From contig CAMBLG010000009.1 of the NCBI GenBank assembly GCA_945868435.1, positions 16,713 through 80,712 on the forward strand: 64,000 nt of DNA, in the 5' to 3' direction. The notes under the pieces were generated by a model. The model was given only the letters and a program-made list of their open reading frames with translations. It was not told where the DNA came from and searched no databases. The stretch's first letter is position 1. Each line of letters opens with the position of its first letter. The stretch comes from an uncultured Lachnospiraceae bacterium. Its GTDB lineage: Bacteria; Bacillota; Clostridia; Lachnospirales; Lachnospiraceae. A program made the position numbers and the translations under genes. Shown here in pieces: positions 53,202 through 62,600 of the stretch.

Positions 53202-55328
53202 ATGGATTCCAAAATTGATTTTAAAAATCCCAAATATTATGAGAATCGTGAACTGAGCTGGATCAAATTCGATGAGCGCGTACTGTCCGAGGCGAGGGAT
53301 AAGAACATCCCATTATTGGAGCGTCTCAAATTCATCAGTATCACATCCTCAAACCTGGATGAATTCTTTATGGTAAGAGTAGCTTCCCTAAAGGATATGG
53401 TACATGCCAATTACAAAAAGCGCGATATTGCCGGTATGACGGCAACGGAGCAGCTGACGGCCATCAATGAGGCCACAAGAGAACTGGTGAATACGCAGTA
53501 CAGCACTTATATGCGTTCCCTGATTCCACTTTTGAACAAAGAGGGCATTTATCTTCTGGATGCCCACGAGGATCTGACGGAGGAACAGGGAAAGTTTGTG
53601 GACCGGTATTTTGAGGAGAGCGTTTACCCGGTTCTCACACCGATGGCGGTGGATGCCTCCCGGCCATTTCCGTTGATTCGCAATAAGACACTGAACATTG
53701 CGGCACTTTTGACCGGAAAGCAGAGCGAGGGAGAGACCGTGTTTGCAACGGTTCAGGTGCCAAGCGTTCTGCCGCGTCTGGTGCAGATTCCGACGGAGGA
53801 CGGCAGTACCTGCTTTATTCTGTTGGAACAGATCATCGAGCGCAATATCAGTGTTCTGTTTTCCAATTATAATGTTCTCTGCGCTTATCCTTACCGTGTT
53901 ATGCGCAATGCGGATCTGACCATTGACGAGGACGAGGCTTCCGATCTGCTGAAGGAGATTCAGAATAAGCTGAAAATGCGTCAGTGGGGTGAGGTGATCC
54001 GCCTTGAGATTGAGGATATGGCAGATAAGAAGCTTCTTAAGTTCCTAAAGACAGAGCTGAAGGTGGCAGATGAAGACATATTCCGTATTGCAGGCCCCAT
54101 CGACCTGACCTTCCTCATGAAGGTATATGGAATCGAAGGGTATGATCATCTGCGCTATAAACCATATACACCGCAGCGTGTGCCGGAGATCGCGCCGGAG
54201 GACAATATTTTCGATGCCATACGAAGAGGCGATATTTTCCTGCATCACCCTTACGAGACCTTTGACCCGGTGGTGGATTTTATCCGTCAGGCCTCCAAGG
54301 ATCCGGATGTACTGGCTATTAAGCAGACTCTGTATCGTGTCAGCGGCAACTCACCGATTATCAGCAGTCTTGCCCAGGCGGCAGAGAACGGCAAGCAGGT
54401 GACGGTGCTTGTAGAACTGAAGGCGCGTTTTGATGAGGAACACAACATTGTCTGGGCCAAGAAGCTGGAGCAGGCCGGCTGCCATGTCATCTATGGTCTT
54501 GTGGGCTTGAAGACCCACAGTAAGATTGCGCTGGTGGTTCGAAGAGAAGAGGACGGCATTCGCAGATACGTGCATCTGGGAACCGGTAACTACAACGATT
54601 CCACCGCGAAGCTGTACACGGATTGCGGTATATTTACCTGTAAGGAGTCCATCGGAGAGGATGCCACAGCGGTATTCAATATGTTGTCCGGCTACTCCGA
54701 GCCGCTGTCCTGGAATGAACTGATCCTTGCTCCTTACTGGCTGAGAGATAAATTTATCAAGCTCATTGACCGGGAGAAAAAGCATGCAAAAAACGGCGGT
54801 GAGGCCCGCATTATCGCAAAGATGAACTCTCTGTGCGATCCGGGAATCATCGAAGCTCTGTATGAGGCGTCGGCGGCGGGCGTGAAAATTGATCTGATCG
54901 TCCGGGGAATCTGCTGTCTGCGTGTGGGCATACCGGGAGTGAGTGAGAATATTACGGTGCGCTCCATTGTCGGTAATTTCCTGGAGCACAGCCGCATTTT
55001 CTACTTCTGGAATGACGGGGACACCGAGATCTACATGGGAAGTGCGGACTGGATGCCGCGCAATCTGGACCGCCGTGTGGAAATTATTTTCCCGGTACTG
55101 GAAACTTCCCTGAAGGAAAAGGCACTGCATATATTGGAAGTGGAGCTTGCAGATAACATGAAGGCGCGTGTGCTGGGAGCAGATGGTAAATACGAGAAGC
55201 TTGACCGCAGAGGCAAGGTAGCTGTAAATTCCCAGGAACAGTTCTGCGAGGAGGCGAAAGAGGAAGTGCCAAAGCAGGATGCCATGACCGGAAGAAGAGT
55301 CTTTGTTCCGGCAGAGCCCGCAGAATAA
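53202..55328 (+). CDS. ppk: Polyphosphate kinase 1
   Basis: Makes polyphosphate from ATP. About 708 residues. N-terminal domain YYENRELSWIKFDERVLSEA; catalytic region with LVELKARFDEEHNI, the phospho-histidine in HSKIALVVRREEDG, HLGTGNYNDSTAKLYTD and the second site GSADWMPRNLDRRVEI. ATG 53202 lies 5 bases after GGAGG; an ATG at 53190 precedes that site. The ppx-ppk pair balances polyphosphate. No terminator is visible before the infC promoter. Confidence 0.97.
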   Translation: MDSKIDFKNPKYYENRELSWIKFDERVLSEARDKNIPLLERLKFISITSSNLDEFFMVRVASLKDMVHANYKKRDIAGMTATEQLTAINEATRELVNTQYSTYMRSLIPLLNKEGIYLLDAHEDLTEEQGKFVDRYFEESVYPVLTPMAVDASRPFPLIRNKTLNIAALLTGKQSEGETVFATVQVPSVLPRLVQIPTEDGSTCFILLEQIIERNISVLFSNYNVLCAYPYRVMRNADLTIDEDEASDLLKEIQNKLKMRQWGEVIRLEIEDMADKKLLKFLKTELKVADEDIFRIAGPIDLTFLMKVYGIEGYDHLRYKPYTPQRVPEIAPEDNIFDAIRRGDIFLHHPYETFDPVVDFIRQASKDPDVLAIKQTLYRVSGNSPIISSLAQAAENGKQVTVLVELKARFDEEHNIVWAKKLEQAGCHVIYGLVGLKTHSKIALVVRREEDGIRRYVHLGTGNYNDSTAKLYTDCGIFTCKESIGEDATAVFNMLSGYSEPLSWNELILAPYWLRDKFIKLIDREKKHAKNGGEARIIAKMNSLCDPGIIEALYEASAAGVKIDLIVRGICCLRVGIPGVSENITVRSIVGNFLEHSRIFYFWNDGDTEIYMGSADWMPRNLDRRVEIIFPVLETSLKEKALHILEVELADNMKARVLGADGKYEKLDRRGKVAVNSQEQFCEEAKEEVPKQDAMTGRRVFVPAEPAE

Positions 55329-55348
55329 ATTAATTTTGGAATTATTTG

Positions 55349-55377
55349 TTGACATGGGAAGAAAACTGTGTTATCCT
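55349..55377 (+). promoter_or_regulatory. Promoter of the infC-rpmI-rplT operon
   Basis: A perfect TTGACA (55349-55354), 17-base spacer and TATCCT (55372-55377). Transcription would begin near 55384. Confidence 0.85.
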
Positions 55378-55383
55378 ATGTGA

Positions 55384-55520
55384 GTTGTAAGAAACAAGTA
55401 GAGTATCCACTCTCACCTAAGCGCAATCGGGCGACTTAGCGTTCATACTTTTCACAGATTAATTGTGTTAGAGATGTGTATGTGTAATAGTGGATAGTCT
55501 GCCTATCCACTATTTTTTAT
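55384..55520 (+). ncRNA. infC/L20-type leader with attenuator
   Basis: A terminator stem AATAGTGGATAG (55486-55497) with CTATCCACTATT (55503-55514) is followed by T residues, just upstream of infC. An earlier segment TATCCACT (55404-55411) is the exact complement of AGTGGATA (55489-55496) within the 5' arm, so it can form a competing antiterminator. A third hairpin (CTAAG...CTTAG, about 55417-55438) lies between. This matches the logic of the L20 leader described in Bacillus, where L20 favours termination. The effector here is inferred. Confidence 0.85.
55486..55518 (+). terminator. Conditional terminator in the infC leader
   Basis: Perfect 12-bp stem with loop TCTGC and a T run to 55518; 18 bases before the infC start codon. 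Confidence 0.88.
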
Positions 55521-55535
55521 TGGAGGTATAAGACC

Positions 55536-56042
55536 ATTAGCGAATTAATGATTAATGAACAGATCAGAGACAAAGAAGTTCGACTGATCGGAGCAGATGG
55601 CGAGCAGCTTGGAATCGTTTCCTCTAAGGAAGCACAGAAGATTGCGGATGACGCCGGACTCGATCTGGTAAAGATTGCTCCCAATGCCAAGCCGCCGGTT
55701 TGCAAGGTGATTGACTACGGTAAGTATCGATATGAGCTGGCCCGCAAGGAGAAGGATGCAAAGAAGAAGCAGAAGACAGTTGAGCTGAAGGAGATTCGTC
55801 TGTCACCGAACATTGACACGAATGACCTGAATACCAAGATGAATGCGGCAAAAAAATTCCTTGCCAAAGGAAACAAGGTCAAGATTACGTTGCGCTTCCG
55901 CGGACGTGAGATGGCACACATGAATCAGAGCAAGCACATCTTAGATGACATCGCTGAGAATCTTGCCGATGTTGCAGTAGTGGAGAAGGCACCGAAGATC
56001 GAGGGCAGAAGTATCGGTATGGTGCTGGCAGAAAAAAGATAA
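55536..56042 (+). CDS. infC: Translation initiation factor IF-3 (AUU start)
   Basis: Proofreads start-codon selection. 168 residues if translation starts at ATT 55536: GGAGGT (55522-55527) is 8 bases before it, whereas ATG 55548 is 20 bases away. An AUU start is the well known basis of IF-3 autoregulation. Body: LMINEQIRDKEVRLIGADGE, NAKPPVCKVIDYGKYRYELA and KVKITLRFRGREMAH. First gene of infC-rpmI-rplT. Confidence 0.95.
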   Translation: MSELMINEQIRDKEVRLIGADGEQLGIVSSKEAQKIADDAGLDLVKIAPNAKPPVCKVIDYGKYRYELARKEKDAKKKQKTVELKEIRLSPNIDTNDLNTKMNAAKKFLAKGNKVKITLRFRGREMAHMNQSKHILDDIAENLADVAVVEKAPKIEGRSIGMVLAEKR

Positions 56043-56063
56043 TCGTTTAAGGAGGAATACACA

Positions 56064-56261
56064 ATGCCAAAAATGAAAACAAGCAGAGCAGCTGCAAAAC
56101 GTTTCAAAGTTACAGGAACAGGAAAGTTAAAGAGAAATAAGGCTTACAAGAGACATATCTTAACAAAGAAGACAACAAAGACTAAGAGAAATCTTAGAAA
56201 GCCGGCTATGACCGACCAGACCAATGTTAAGAATATGAAGAAGATTTTACCATACATGTAA
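56064..56261 (+). CDS. rpmI: 50S ribosomal protein L35
   Basis: 65 residues, strongly basic: [20 protein letters not shown] opening and an [14 protein letters not shown] stretch ([19 protein letters not shown]). GGAGGAATACACA precedes the ATG. Standard middle gene of the operon. Confidence 0.98.
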   Translation: MPKMKTSRAAAKRFKVTGTGKLKRNKAYKRHILTKKTTKTKRNLRKPAMTDQTNVKNMKKILPYM

Positions 56262-56286
56262 GAGAGTGTTAAGGAGGATATAGAAG

Positions 56287-56643
56287 ATGGCAAGAGTGAA
56301 AGGCGGATTAGGCGCTAAAAAGAGACACAATAGAACATTAAAGCTGGCCAAGGGTTACAGAGGCGCTAGATCTAAGCAGTATAGAGTAGCTAAGCAGTCT
56401 GTTATGAGAGCCTTAACAAGCTCTTATGCAGGACGCAAGGAGAGAAAGAGACAGTTCCGTCAGCTGTGGATCGCACGTATCAACGCTGCAGCTCGTCTGA
56501 ACGGACTTTCTTACAGCCAGTTTATGCACGGCTTAAAGGTTGCCGGTGCCGACTTAAATCGTAAGGTACTTGCAGATATGGCAGTTACCGATCCGGCTGG
56601 TTTTGCACAGCTTGCAGAGGCTGCAAAGAAGGCTTTAGCATAA
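56287..56643 (+). CDS. rplT: 50S ribosomal protein L20
   Basis: 118 residues. Marks: [38 protein letters not shown] and [13 protein letters not shown]20 is an assembly protein and probable repressor of its own operon through the leader. Terminator follows. Confidence 0.98.
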   Translation: MARVKGGLGAKKRHNRTLKLAKGYRGARSKQYRVAKQSVMRALTSSYAGRKERKRQFRQLWIARINAAARLNGLSYSQFMHGLKVAGADLNRKVLADMAVTDPAGFAQLAEAAKKALA

Positions 56644-56666
56644 TAGCCTTCATCATACAGAGGTTT

Positions 56667-56696
56667 AAGAGCATGTCGAAGGACATGCTCTTTTTT
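56667..56696 (+). terminator. Intrinsic terminator after rplT
   Basis: AAGAGCATGTC (56667-56677), loop GAAG, GACATGCTCTT (56682-56692), then four T. Perfect 11-bp stem. Confidence 0.95.
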
Positions 56697-56735
56697 AGTA
56701 TGCCTAAGTTACATCCCTGTTTAAAAATGCGTATT

Positions 56736-56789
56736 CTAAAGATCACTGAGCACAGAGCTGTCATCATCGCAAAACGCTATTCTTATCAT
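56736..56789 (-). pseudogene. Remnant of a second response regulator (first 17 codons only)
   Basis: On the minus strand an ATG at 56789 has a perfect AAAGGAGGT (56806-56798) with 8-base spacing. It encodes MIRIAFCDDDSSVLSDL and then a TAG stop. The opening is that of an AgrA/LytTR-type receiver (the DDD are the acidic pocket residues). Nothing beyond resembles the rest of a receiver. It lies downstream of the histidine kinase gene on the same strand, so it looks like the end of a deletion. A true short peptide gene cannot be excluded. Confidence 0.65.
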
Positions 56790-56892
56790 ATCGATCTACC
56801 TCCTTTTCCCCGGATTTCCAATTTCGCGCAACCATTCCAACATGTTTCATGTATTGAATAGGGGTGTTTCTATATACGGGCGAGCTGGCAGT

Positions 56893-58179
56893 TCATTCAT
56901 CCTTTAGTGGCAGAATAACACGGAGCGTGAACACACCATGTTCCGGTTCAAAGCTGTACAGTCCCTGGTGACGCTCGGCAATGGACCGGATGCTGCGGCA
57001 GCCGTAGCCATGACCCTCCTGACCGGAAACAGGAAGTCCGTCTCGCATGGTAATTTGACCGGTATACGGGTTTTTGATCTCTATTAGGAGCTTGTTCAAA
57101 CGGATACCGCAGTAAAACTCCACCCATTGGCTGGAATCCTTCAGTCCGCCTACGGCATGAAGCGCATTTTCCAGACCGTTGGACAACAGCGAGCACAGCT
57201 CGGTATCCGGAAGAGGGAGAGTCTTGGGCAGCTTTGCATCTACCGTCAGCCGGATGCCGGCGGCATTGGCCTTGTGCGCAAAGGATGAGCACAGAAGATT
57301 GACAAGCTCGTTTTCGCAGAACCGCTTAGGGGTAATGGCATCCACATCCGCCTGCACTTTTTGGATGTACTCTCTTGCACGCTGTGGCTGGTCCGCAGCC
57401 AGAAAGCCGTCAATGGCGGTCAGATGATGACGCATATCGTGCTGATAGACGGCGACCTGCGTTTCCATACTCCGCAGGCTTTCCACCTCAACTTCTGCCT
57501 GTTTCAGTTCCGCCTCCAGCATGGAACGCTGCAGATTGGCATCCGCACGAATCTGCAGCTGTCTGTGGTAGGCGGATAGAAACATCACATAGAAGATGAT
57601 GATGGCAGTGGGAAGGAACTCGTTTATCGCCTGAGTTCCCTTGGACAGTGCGTCGGAGTACACCACGGTGGCATAGTCAAAGAAGTAGTAGGCCACGGGA
57701 AGACTGCCGAACAGAAGCAGTGATTGTCGGGAGACTGTCATAGCACTGTAGGCAGGACCTACAAAATAGTGACACAGAAGCAGAAAAACGGGGTAAATTA
57801 CCAGTGTATAGCTGATTTCCCCAGCCAGGGGATAGCGGGTGACAGCAGTGACTGCCAATTCTGCCCAGCGGGGCAGTTGGCAGCACAGATAGGCCGTACA
57901 CACGCTGACCAGTGCGATGCCCACCGGCTTTTTCAATGCGAAGATCAGAATGAGCACCAGCGGCAGATGCACGATCAGAGGGTAGAGCTGCTTGGTGATG
58001 CTCTCGCCGAACATCAGCCAGCAGGGGGTCTGGAGCAGCAGAAACAACGGGCACAGGATTAGAATCAATCGTTTCTGTTGGCGGTTTGTCCAGCCACCCG
58101 CAATCTGGGCACTGAGAAAGAGCCCGTATATTAATACCAGTCCGTAATTAAACGCGCCCAGCGCGGTCAGAAATGTCAT
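56893..58179 (-). CDS. AgrC-like sensor histidine kinase (GHKL family)
   Basis: 428 residues from ATG 58179, preceded on its strand by AGGAGAAGG. About six hydrophobic segments fill residues 1-190, then a coiled coil, the H-box QHDMRHHL (His first or third), and a GHKL ATPase with N box LCSLLSNGLENALHAV and G box EGHGYGCRSI. This is the AgrC/ComD/VirS design that senses small peptides. Its ATG overlaps the stop of the upstream regulator gene by four bases (ATGA). No agrB, agrD or other peptide gene is visible, so the ligand is unknown. Confidence 0.9.
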   Translation of the reverse strand: MTFLTALGAFNYGLVLIYGLFLSAQIAGGWTNRQQKRLILILCPLFLLLQTPCWLMFGESITKQLYPLIVHLPLVLILIFALKKPVGIALVSVCTAYLCCQLPRWAELAVTAVTRYPLAGEISYTLVIYPVFLLLCHYFVGPAYSAMTVSRQSLLLFGSLPVAYYFFDYATVVYSDALSKGTQAINEFLPTAIIIFYVMFLSAYHRQLQIRADANLQRSMLEAELKQAEVEVESLRSMETQVAVYQHDMRHHLTAIDGFLAADQPQRAREYIQKVQADVDAITPKRFCENELVNLLCSSFAHKANAAGIRLTVDAKLPKTLPLPDTELCSLLSNGLENALHAVGGLKDSSQWVEFYCGIRLNKLLIEIKNPYTGQITMRDGLPVSGQEGHGYGCRSIRSIAERHQGLYSFEPEHGVFTLRVILPLKDE

Positions 58180-58901
58180 AGGCCTTCTCCTCTCTCTGCA
58201 AACAGTAGCTGCATATAGTCCTTTTGAAGCTGCGGGTACAACAGCCGCGACACCGGGAGCTGCTTCCCCAAGAAGGTGCACACGCCGTCGGGCGACAATT
58301 CTGACACCTGCAGCATATTCACAATGTAAGACCGGTGGGTGCGCATGAACTCTGGGCGCTTTAGCAGCAAAGGCTCATAGTCTCGCAAAGCGCCATAGAC
58401 CTCCCGCACCGAACCGTCCGTGAGATTAAAATAGAGGTGTTTTCCGATAACCTCCACATAAGCGAGCCGGAAAAAGGGGATACGGATCAATGTCGAGCCG
58501 ATTTTCAGCGTCAGTCCCTCCTGTGGTTTTTGTTCCCGCAGGGAAATACGATCCAGGATGGGAAAAAGCATATCGGCCCGGATGGGCTTGAGCAGATAGT
58601 CCATGGCCCGGACTCCATAGCTTTCGTAGGCAAATCCGGGAGATGACGTGAGAAAGACAATATCAGCGACATCGTCAAAGCTGCGGATCTCCCGGGCGGC
58701 TGTCATACCGTCCGTACCGGGCATCATCACATCCAGAAAATAGAGCGTGAACTTTTCGTTAGAAGCCGCGGTCAATAATTCGGCGGCGCTTCGGTACGAC
58801 TTGAACTGTAAAGCAACCTTACGCTCTTTCTGCCACTGGCACAGCAGCTCTGCCAGTAGTTCCAATTCTTCCGTCTGGTCGTCGCAGACCGCAATATACA
58901 T
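58176..58901 (-). CDS. AgrA-like response regulator with LytTR DNA-binding domain
   Basis: 241 residues. Receiver with acidic pair DD at 7-8 and phosphoacceptor Asp57 in YFLDVMMPGTDG; C-terminal LytTR domain (about 140-236) with LTLKIGSTLIRIPFFRLAYV, MRTHRSYIVNMLQV. GGAGGCG lies 7 bases before the ATG. Forms a translationally coupled operon with the kinase. A perfect 9-bp direct repeat 77-107 bases upstream of its start (58978-59008) is a candidate binding site. Confidence 0.92.
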   Translation of the reverse strand: MYIAVCDDQTEELELLAELLCQWQKERKVALQFKSYRSAAELLTAASNEKFTLYFLDVMMPGTDGMTAAREIRSFDDVADIVFLTSSPGFAYESYGVRAMDYLLKPIRADMLFPILDRISLREQKPQEGLTLKIGSTLIRIPFFRLAYVEVIGKHLYFNLTDGSVREVYGALRDYEPLLLKRPEFMRTHRSYIVNMLQVSELSPDGVCTFLGKQLPVSRLLYPQLQKDYMQLLFAERGEGL

Positions 58902-58977
58902 CCCTTTCGCCTCCTTAGTAAAAATAACCTATTTCATTTTATCACAGGTGACGATGCCACGCCAGTATTCCTCTTTG

Positions 58978-59008
58978 CATTTCAGGGCGAAAAACCATAC
59001 ATTTCAGG
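58978..59008. promoter_or_regulatory. 9-bp direct repeat: candidate LytTR operator
   Basis: CATTTCAGG occurs at 58978-58986 and again at 59000-59008, 22 bases start to start, two helical turns apart. LytTR regulators such as AgrA bind paired 9-bp repeats with 12-13-base spacing. It lies between the regulator gene and the plus-strand small genes, upstream of a poor -35 and TATGCT-like -10 (59040-59045), as for an activated promoter. Confidence 0.55.
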
Positions 59009-59091
59009 CTGTGGATGACACAAACCACAACATATATGGTATGCTTCGGACATGAAACTACATGATCTGCGCTTGAGAAAGGAGGGACTCC

Positions 59092-59409
59092 ATGGCATTC
59101 TGGCTCATGCCACTGATCGCTGCCATCAGCACCGCCATCTGCCTGTATCTCTGGTTTCGGGACGTGCGGCGTATCATGACGGAACAGAAAAGCACGATGG
59201 AGAGCGCAAAATCGCAGCTTAAGATATTTCGCGAAAAAGCTCATAAAGCCCGAAACGACCCGGAGGTTGCTGCTGTTATGGAGCGAAGCGAGAGCATTTA
59301 TAGGCAGGCAGTGGACAACTATAACCGGACCCTGCACAAGCCATGGGTGTATCCACCTGCGGCCCTGATGGGGTTTCGGACAATCCGGGAAGGAGGCGAG
59401 AAACCATGA
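59092..59409 (+). CDS. Small membrane protein of unknown function
   Basis: 105 residues, not recognised. One membrane helix (MPLIAAISTAICLYLWF, about 6-22), then a basic amphipathic helix and coiled coil (TMESAKSQLKIFREKAHKAR, about 36-78), and a short tail. AAAGGAGGG precedes the ATG. The next gene overlaps its stop (ATGA). It diverges from the two-component operon and has the candidate operator upstream, so it may be the target of that system. Function unknown. Confidence 0.72.
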   Translation: MAFWLMPLIAAISTAICLYLWFRDVRRIMTEQKSTMESAKSQLKIFREKAHKARNDPEVAAVMERSESIYRQAVDNYNRTLHKPWVYPPAALMGFRTIREGGEKP

Positions 59410-59567
59410 TGTATTGTTGTGAGGGTTGCGGCTTTCTGTTCCGGCGGACGGGCGAGGTGAAGGAGTGTCCCGTCTGTGAGAGTTCTCGTTTCCGTTCGGC
59501 TACGGAAGAGGAAGCGAAACGTCTGAATGTGCTATTGAACAAAGAAGAGGTAACTCACCGCAGTTGA
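59406..59567 (+). CDS. Small zinc-ribbon protein
   Basis: 53 residues (ATG 59406 or 59409). Two CxxC pairs, CEGCG and CPVCE, form a rubredoxin-like or zinc-ribbon unit; the tail is charged (EEEAKRLNVLL). GGAGG lies 8-12 bases upstream within the previous gene. The start overlaps the previous stop, so the two are translated together. Metal binding follows from the cysteines; nothing else can be said of its role. Confidence 0.72.
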   Translation: MMYCCEGCGFLFRRTGEVKECPVCESSRFRSATEEEAKRLNVLLNKEEVTHRS

Positions 59568-59579
59568 TGAGTACTGATT

Positions 59580-59611
59580 AGAGCGAGATTTGCAAAGCGT
59601 ATCTCGTCTCT
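59580..59611 (+). other. Hairpin before the large surface-protein gene
   Basis: AGAGCGAGAT (59580-59589) pairs with ATCTCG-T-CTCT (59601-59611) with one bulged base, loop of 11. No T run, so not a good terminator. It may be part of the leader of the next gene. Confidence 0.4.
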
Positions 59612-59655
59612 GTGTTACATCTTATGAAATATCTTTACAGTTAGGAGGAAATCTT

Positions 59656-62600
59656 ATGGAAAAACAGGTTAAGAAAGGACATCCGGCACGGAGTGGAAAG
59701 CGGTGGCTTGCCCTGCTTATGAGCCTGTGCCTGATTGGAACAATGGTTCCGATTCCGGCAAGGGCAGAAAATGCCAACACAGCCACCGGATTGTGTGAAC
59801 ATCACACAGAGCATACGGCAGAATGTGGGTATGAGGCACCTGTCGAGGGTCATGCGTGCGTGCATGATCATACAGAGGATTGTTACACACAGGGAGACTG
59901 CCAGCATGAACATACCGCAGACTGCTATTCAGAGAACGGAGAAGGGGAAGCGGATCAGTGCAGTCATGTGTGTACGGCAGAGTCAGGCTGTCTGGTCTTA
60001 GACTGCCGGCATGAGAATGGTGAGCATGACGATACCTGCGGTTATGCGGAGGCCTCCGAGGGAAGTCCATGCACCTATGCGTGTGAAATCTGCGGAAACG
60101 AAGCAGAACCGGAGGAAAACAATTTATCAGACGCAATTTTGGCGGTGCAGGCACTGATTGATGCACTCCCGGATGCAGAGGACATCACAGAAGAGAATTT
60201 TGAAGAAGTGGCAGATCTGCTCGGTGAGATTGACACAGCAAGGGAAGCACTGACAGACGAAGAAAACGAGGAAATTGATTATACAAAATATGATGCGGCA
60301 GTTGCCAAAATGATGGAGCTGATGGGACAGCCCGGTGCAGAAGAAACAGCTACGATGACGCTTGAGGGTTTTTCTTCGACGGGAAAGGGTGATGCCACAG
60401 TAGAGACCATCTGTCTGGACCCGAAAGCATTAAGACCGGAAAGCACATGGAGTACCGGTGGCAATCAGGTATATTTCGGAAGCTATAATGGCAAGCAGCT
60501 ATCGTACCGGGTACTGGCATCACCGAATACACAGAACGTAACAGGAACAGAAAGTCTGTTGCTGGACTGTAATACTAGCTTGGCGAAGAAGTCATTTGAT
60601 GGCGATGGTATTAAGAATAATGGTCAGACAACGAATCCAAATGAATGGAAGGGCAGTGACCTGGAAACATGGTTGAATGATAGTCATTTTTACGGAAACA
60701 GTTCTGTATTCTCATATATTGAGAGAGCGGCCATAGCAAGTACTGAATTAATGTTGAAGCACACATATGCTATTATTTCAACAAATTATAATGACAAAGC
60801 AGCAACTAACCATATATTTTGCTTAAGTGTGGCAGAGGCAGAAGGACTCTATTACAATTCAGAAGCAAGAAAAAAAAATAATAATAATAATGTTCCTTGG
60901 TGGCTGCGATCCTCTGATGATGAAAATTATAATTATGCCGGCGCTGTGGCTAGCGATGGTTCCATCGCTTCTGGACTTGTAAACGATGTTTATTATCATC
61001 TAAGTCCAGCTATGAATGTGGATTTGTCAAAAGTTCTTTTCGCCTCTCCTGCTAGAGATATAAAACCGTATGCAAGTACAGGCACCTTGATGGAAGTTGG
61101 TGCGTATAATAATAATAGGGATTGGAAATTGACGCTGAAAGATAGTAGTCGATCTACTTTTACAGCAAGCAGGACTGATGGAACCGGGGGTGTTAACGCA
61201 GGCGAAACTGTTTCCATTACCTATTCCGGAGCAAAGACAGGAGTGGATGAATACATTTCTGTTATGCTGGCAGACACAAACAATAAGATTCTCTATTATG
61301 GCCACATTGCAAGTAACAGTGAAAGCAGTACGGGAACTGTAACAATTCCAAGCACGCTTGCAAGCGGAACCTATACGCTTAAGGTGTACAGCGAACAGTG
61401 CAATGAAAATTACAAGACGGACTATGCAAGTGATTTTATTAATATCAACATTGAAGTTACAGCTGCTGTCGGACCTCAGACACTTGCTGCACCGGAAAGT
61501 CTTGCATGGGACAACACCACTCCCGGCAAGGCAAAATGGGATTCTGTAGCCAATGCATCCGGATACACAGTAACCTTATGCAAGGATGATACAGTAGTGA
61601 AAACAGCTTCCCCAAGTGATACAGAATATGATTTTACAAGTGACATTACCACAGAGGGCAGCTATACATTCAAGGTGAAAGCTACAGGAGACGGAAGCAG
61701 CTATACAGATAGTACCGAAGCAGTAAGTGCTGCACAAACATTTTATTCGGTTTCTTTTAACACAAATGGCGGTGGAACGATTGACTCACAGCTTGTGGTA
61801 AGTGGAGGGACAGTAGCGCAACCGGCAGATCCAACAAGGGATGGCTATAAATTTGATAGCTGGCACGATTCTAATGCATTGAATAACATATGGGTATTTA
61901 CGAGACCAGTTACAGCAAATACAACTCTTTATGCTAAGTGGCTTTCAAAGGATGCCGGGATTTCAGCAGTTTCTGTAAGCGGAACAGCGGGACAGATAAG
62001 TGGAACCACGATTAACGTGGTACTCCCCTTTGGTTCAACCATACCGACAGATACAAATGCTGTTTCTATTACAAAAGCGACAGGTGCAGAGATTTCTCCT
62101 TTATCCACGAACGATAATGGTGCAACCTGGACATTTACAGTGACTGCAGAGGATGACGAAACCATCAAAAATTACACAATTAATGTATCTGTGGCGGCGA
62201 GCCCGTTGGCTGGAAACCAAGCTGATGTGGATGCGGCAAAATCAGCGATTGAGAGCCACAACTGGACAGTCGCACAGGGAACAGCAAATACAAGTAACAG
62301 CGTGAAGACCTGGATTGAACAGCAGCTTGGAACCATGAACCTGAATAGAGTAGCTTATACTGTCAACATGTTAGGTGATTTTACGGCAGCAATTGCAGGC
62401 ACAGCAGATGATACGGATGGAACAAATGGCAGTTTTAGCTTTACTGTCTTCTTTTCTAAAGGAGAGGATACAGGAAATGTGGAAACCAGTACCTATGCAA
62501 ATGCAACCACATCTGTAACAAACGGAGCAATTACTGCTACAGTCTACAACAATGGAGAAGGTAGCGGTTCCGGAGGAAACACCGGAGACGGCAGTAGTAC

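Noticed and set aside
54351..55355. Long minus-strand open frame opposite ppk (334 codons)
   Set aside because: Antisense to conserved catalytic motifs of Ppk; no recognisable protein features and no ribosome site seen.
57724..58062. Plus-strand open frame opposite the histidine kinase gene
   Set aside because: The kinase frame carries the H-box and ATPase motifs and has overlapping coupling with its regulator; the plus-strand frame is a shadow.
59590..59655. Promoter of the surface protein gene, TTGCAA at 59590
   Set aside because: No acceptable -10 lies at 16-18 bases; nearest candidates need 19 or 27 bases, so it was not listed.
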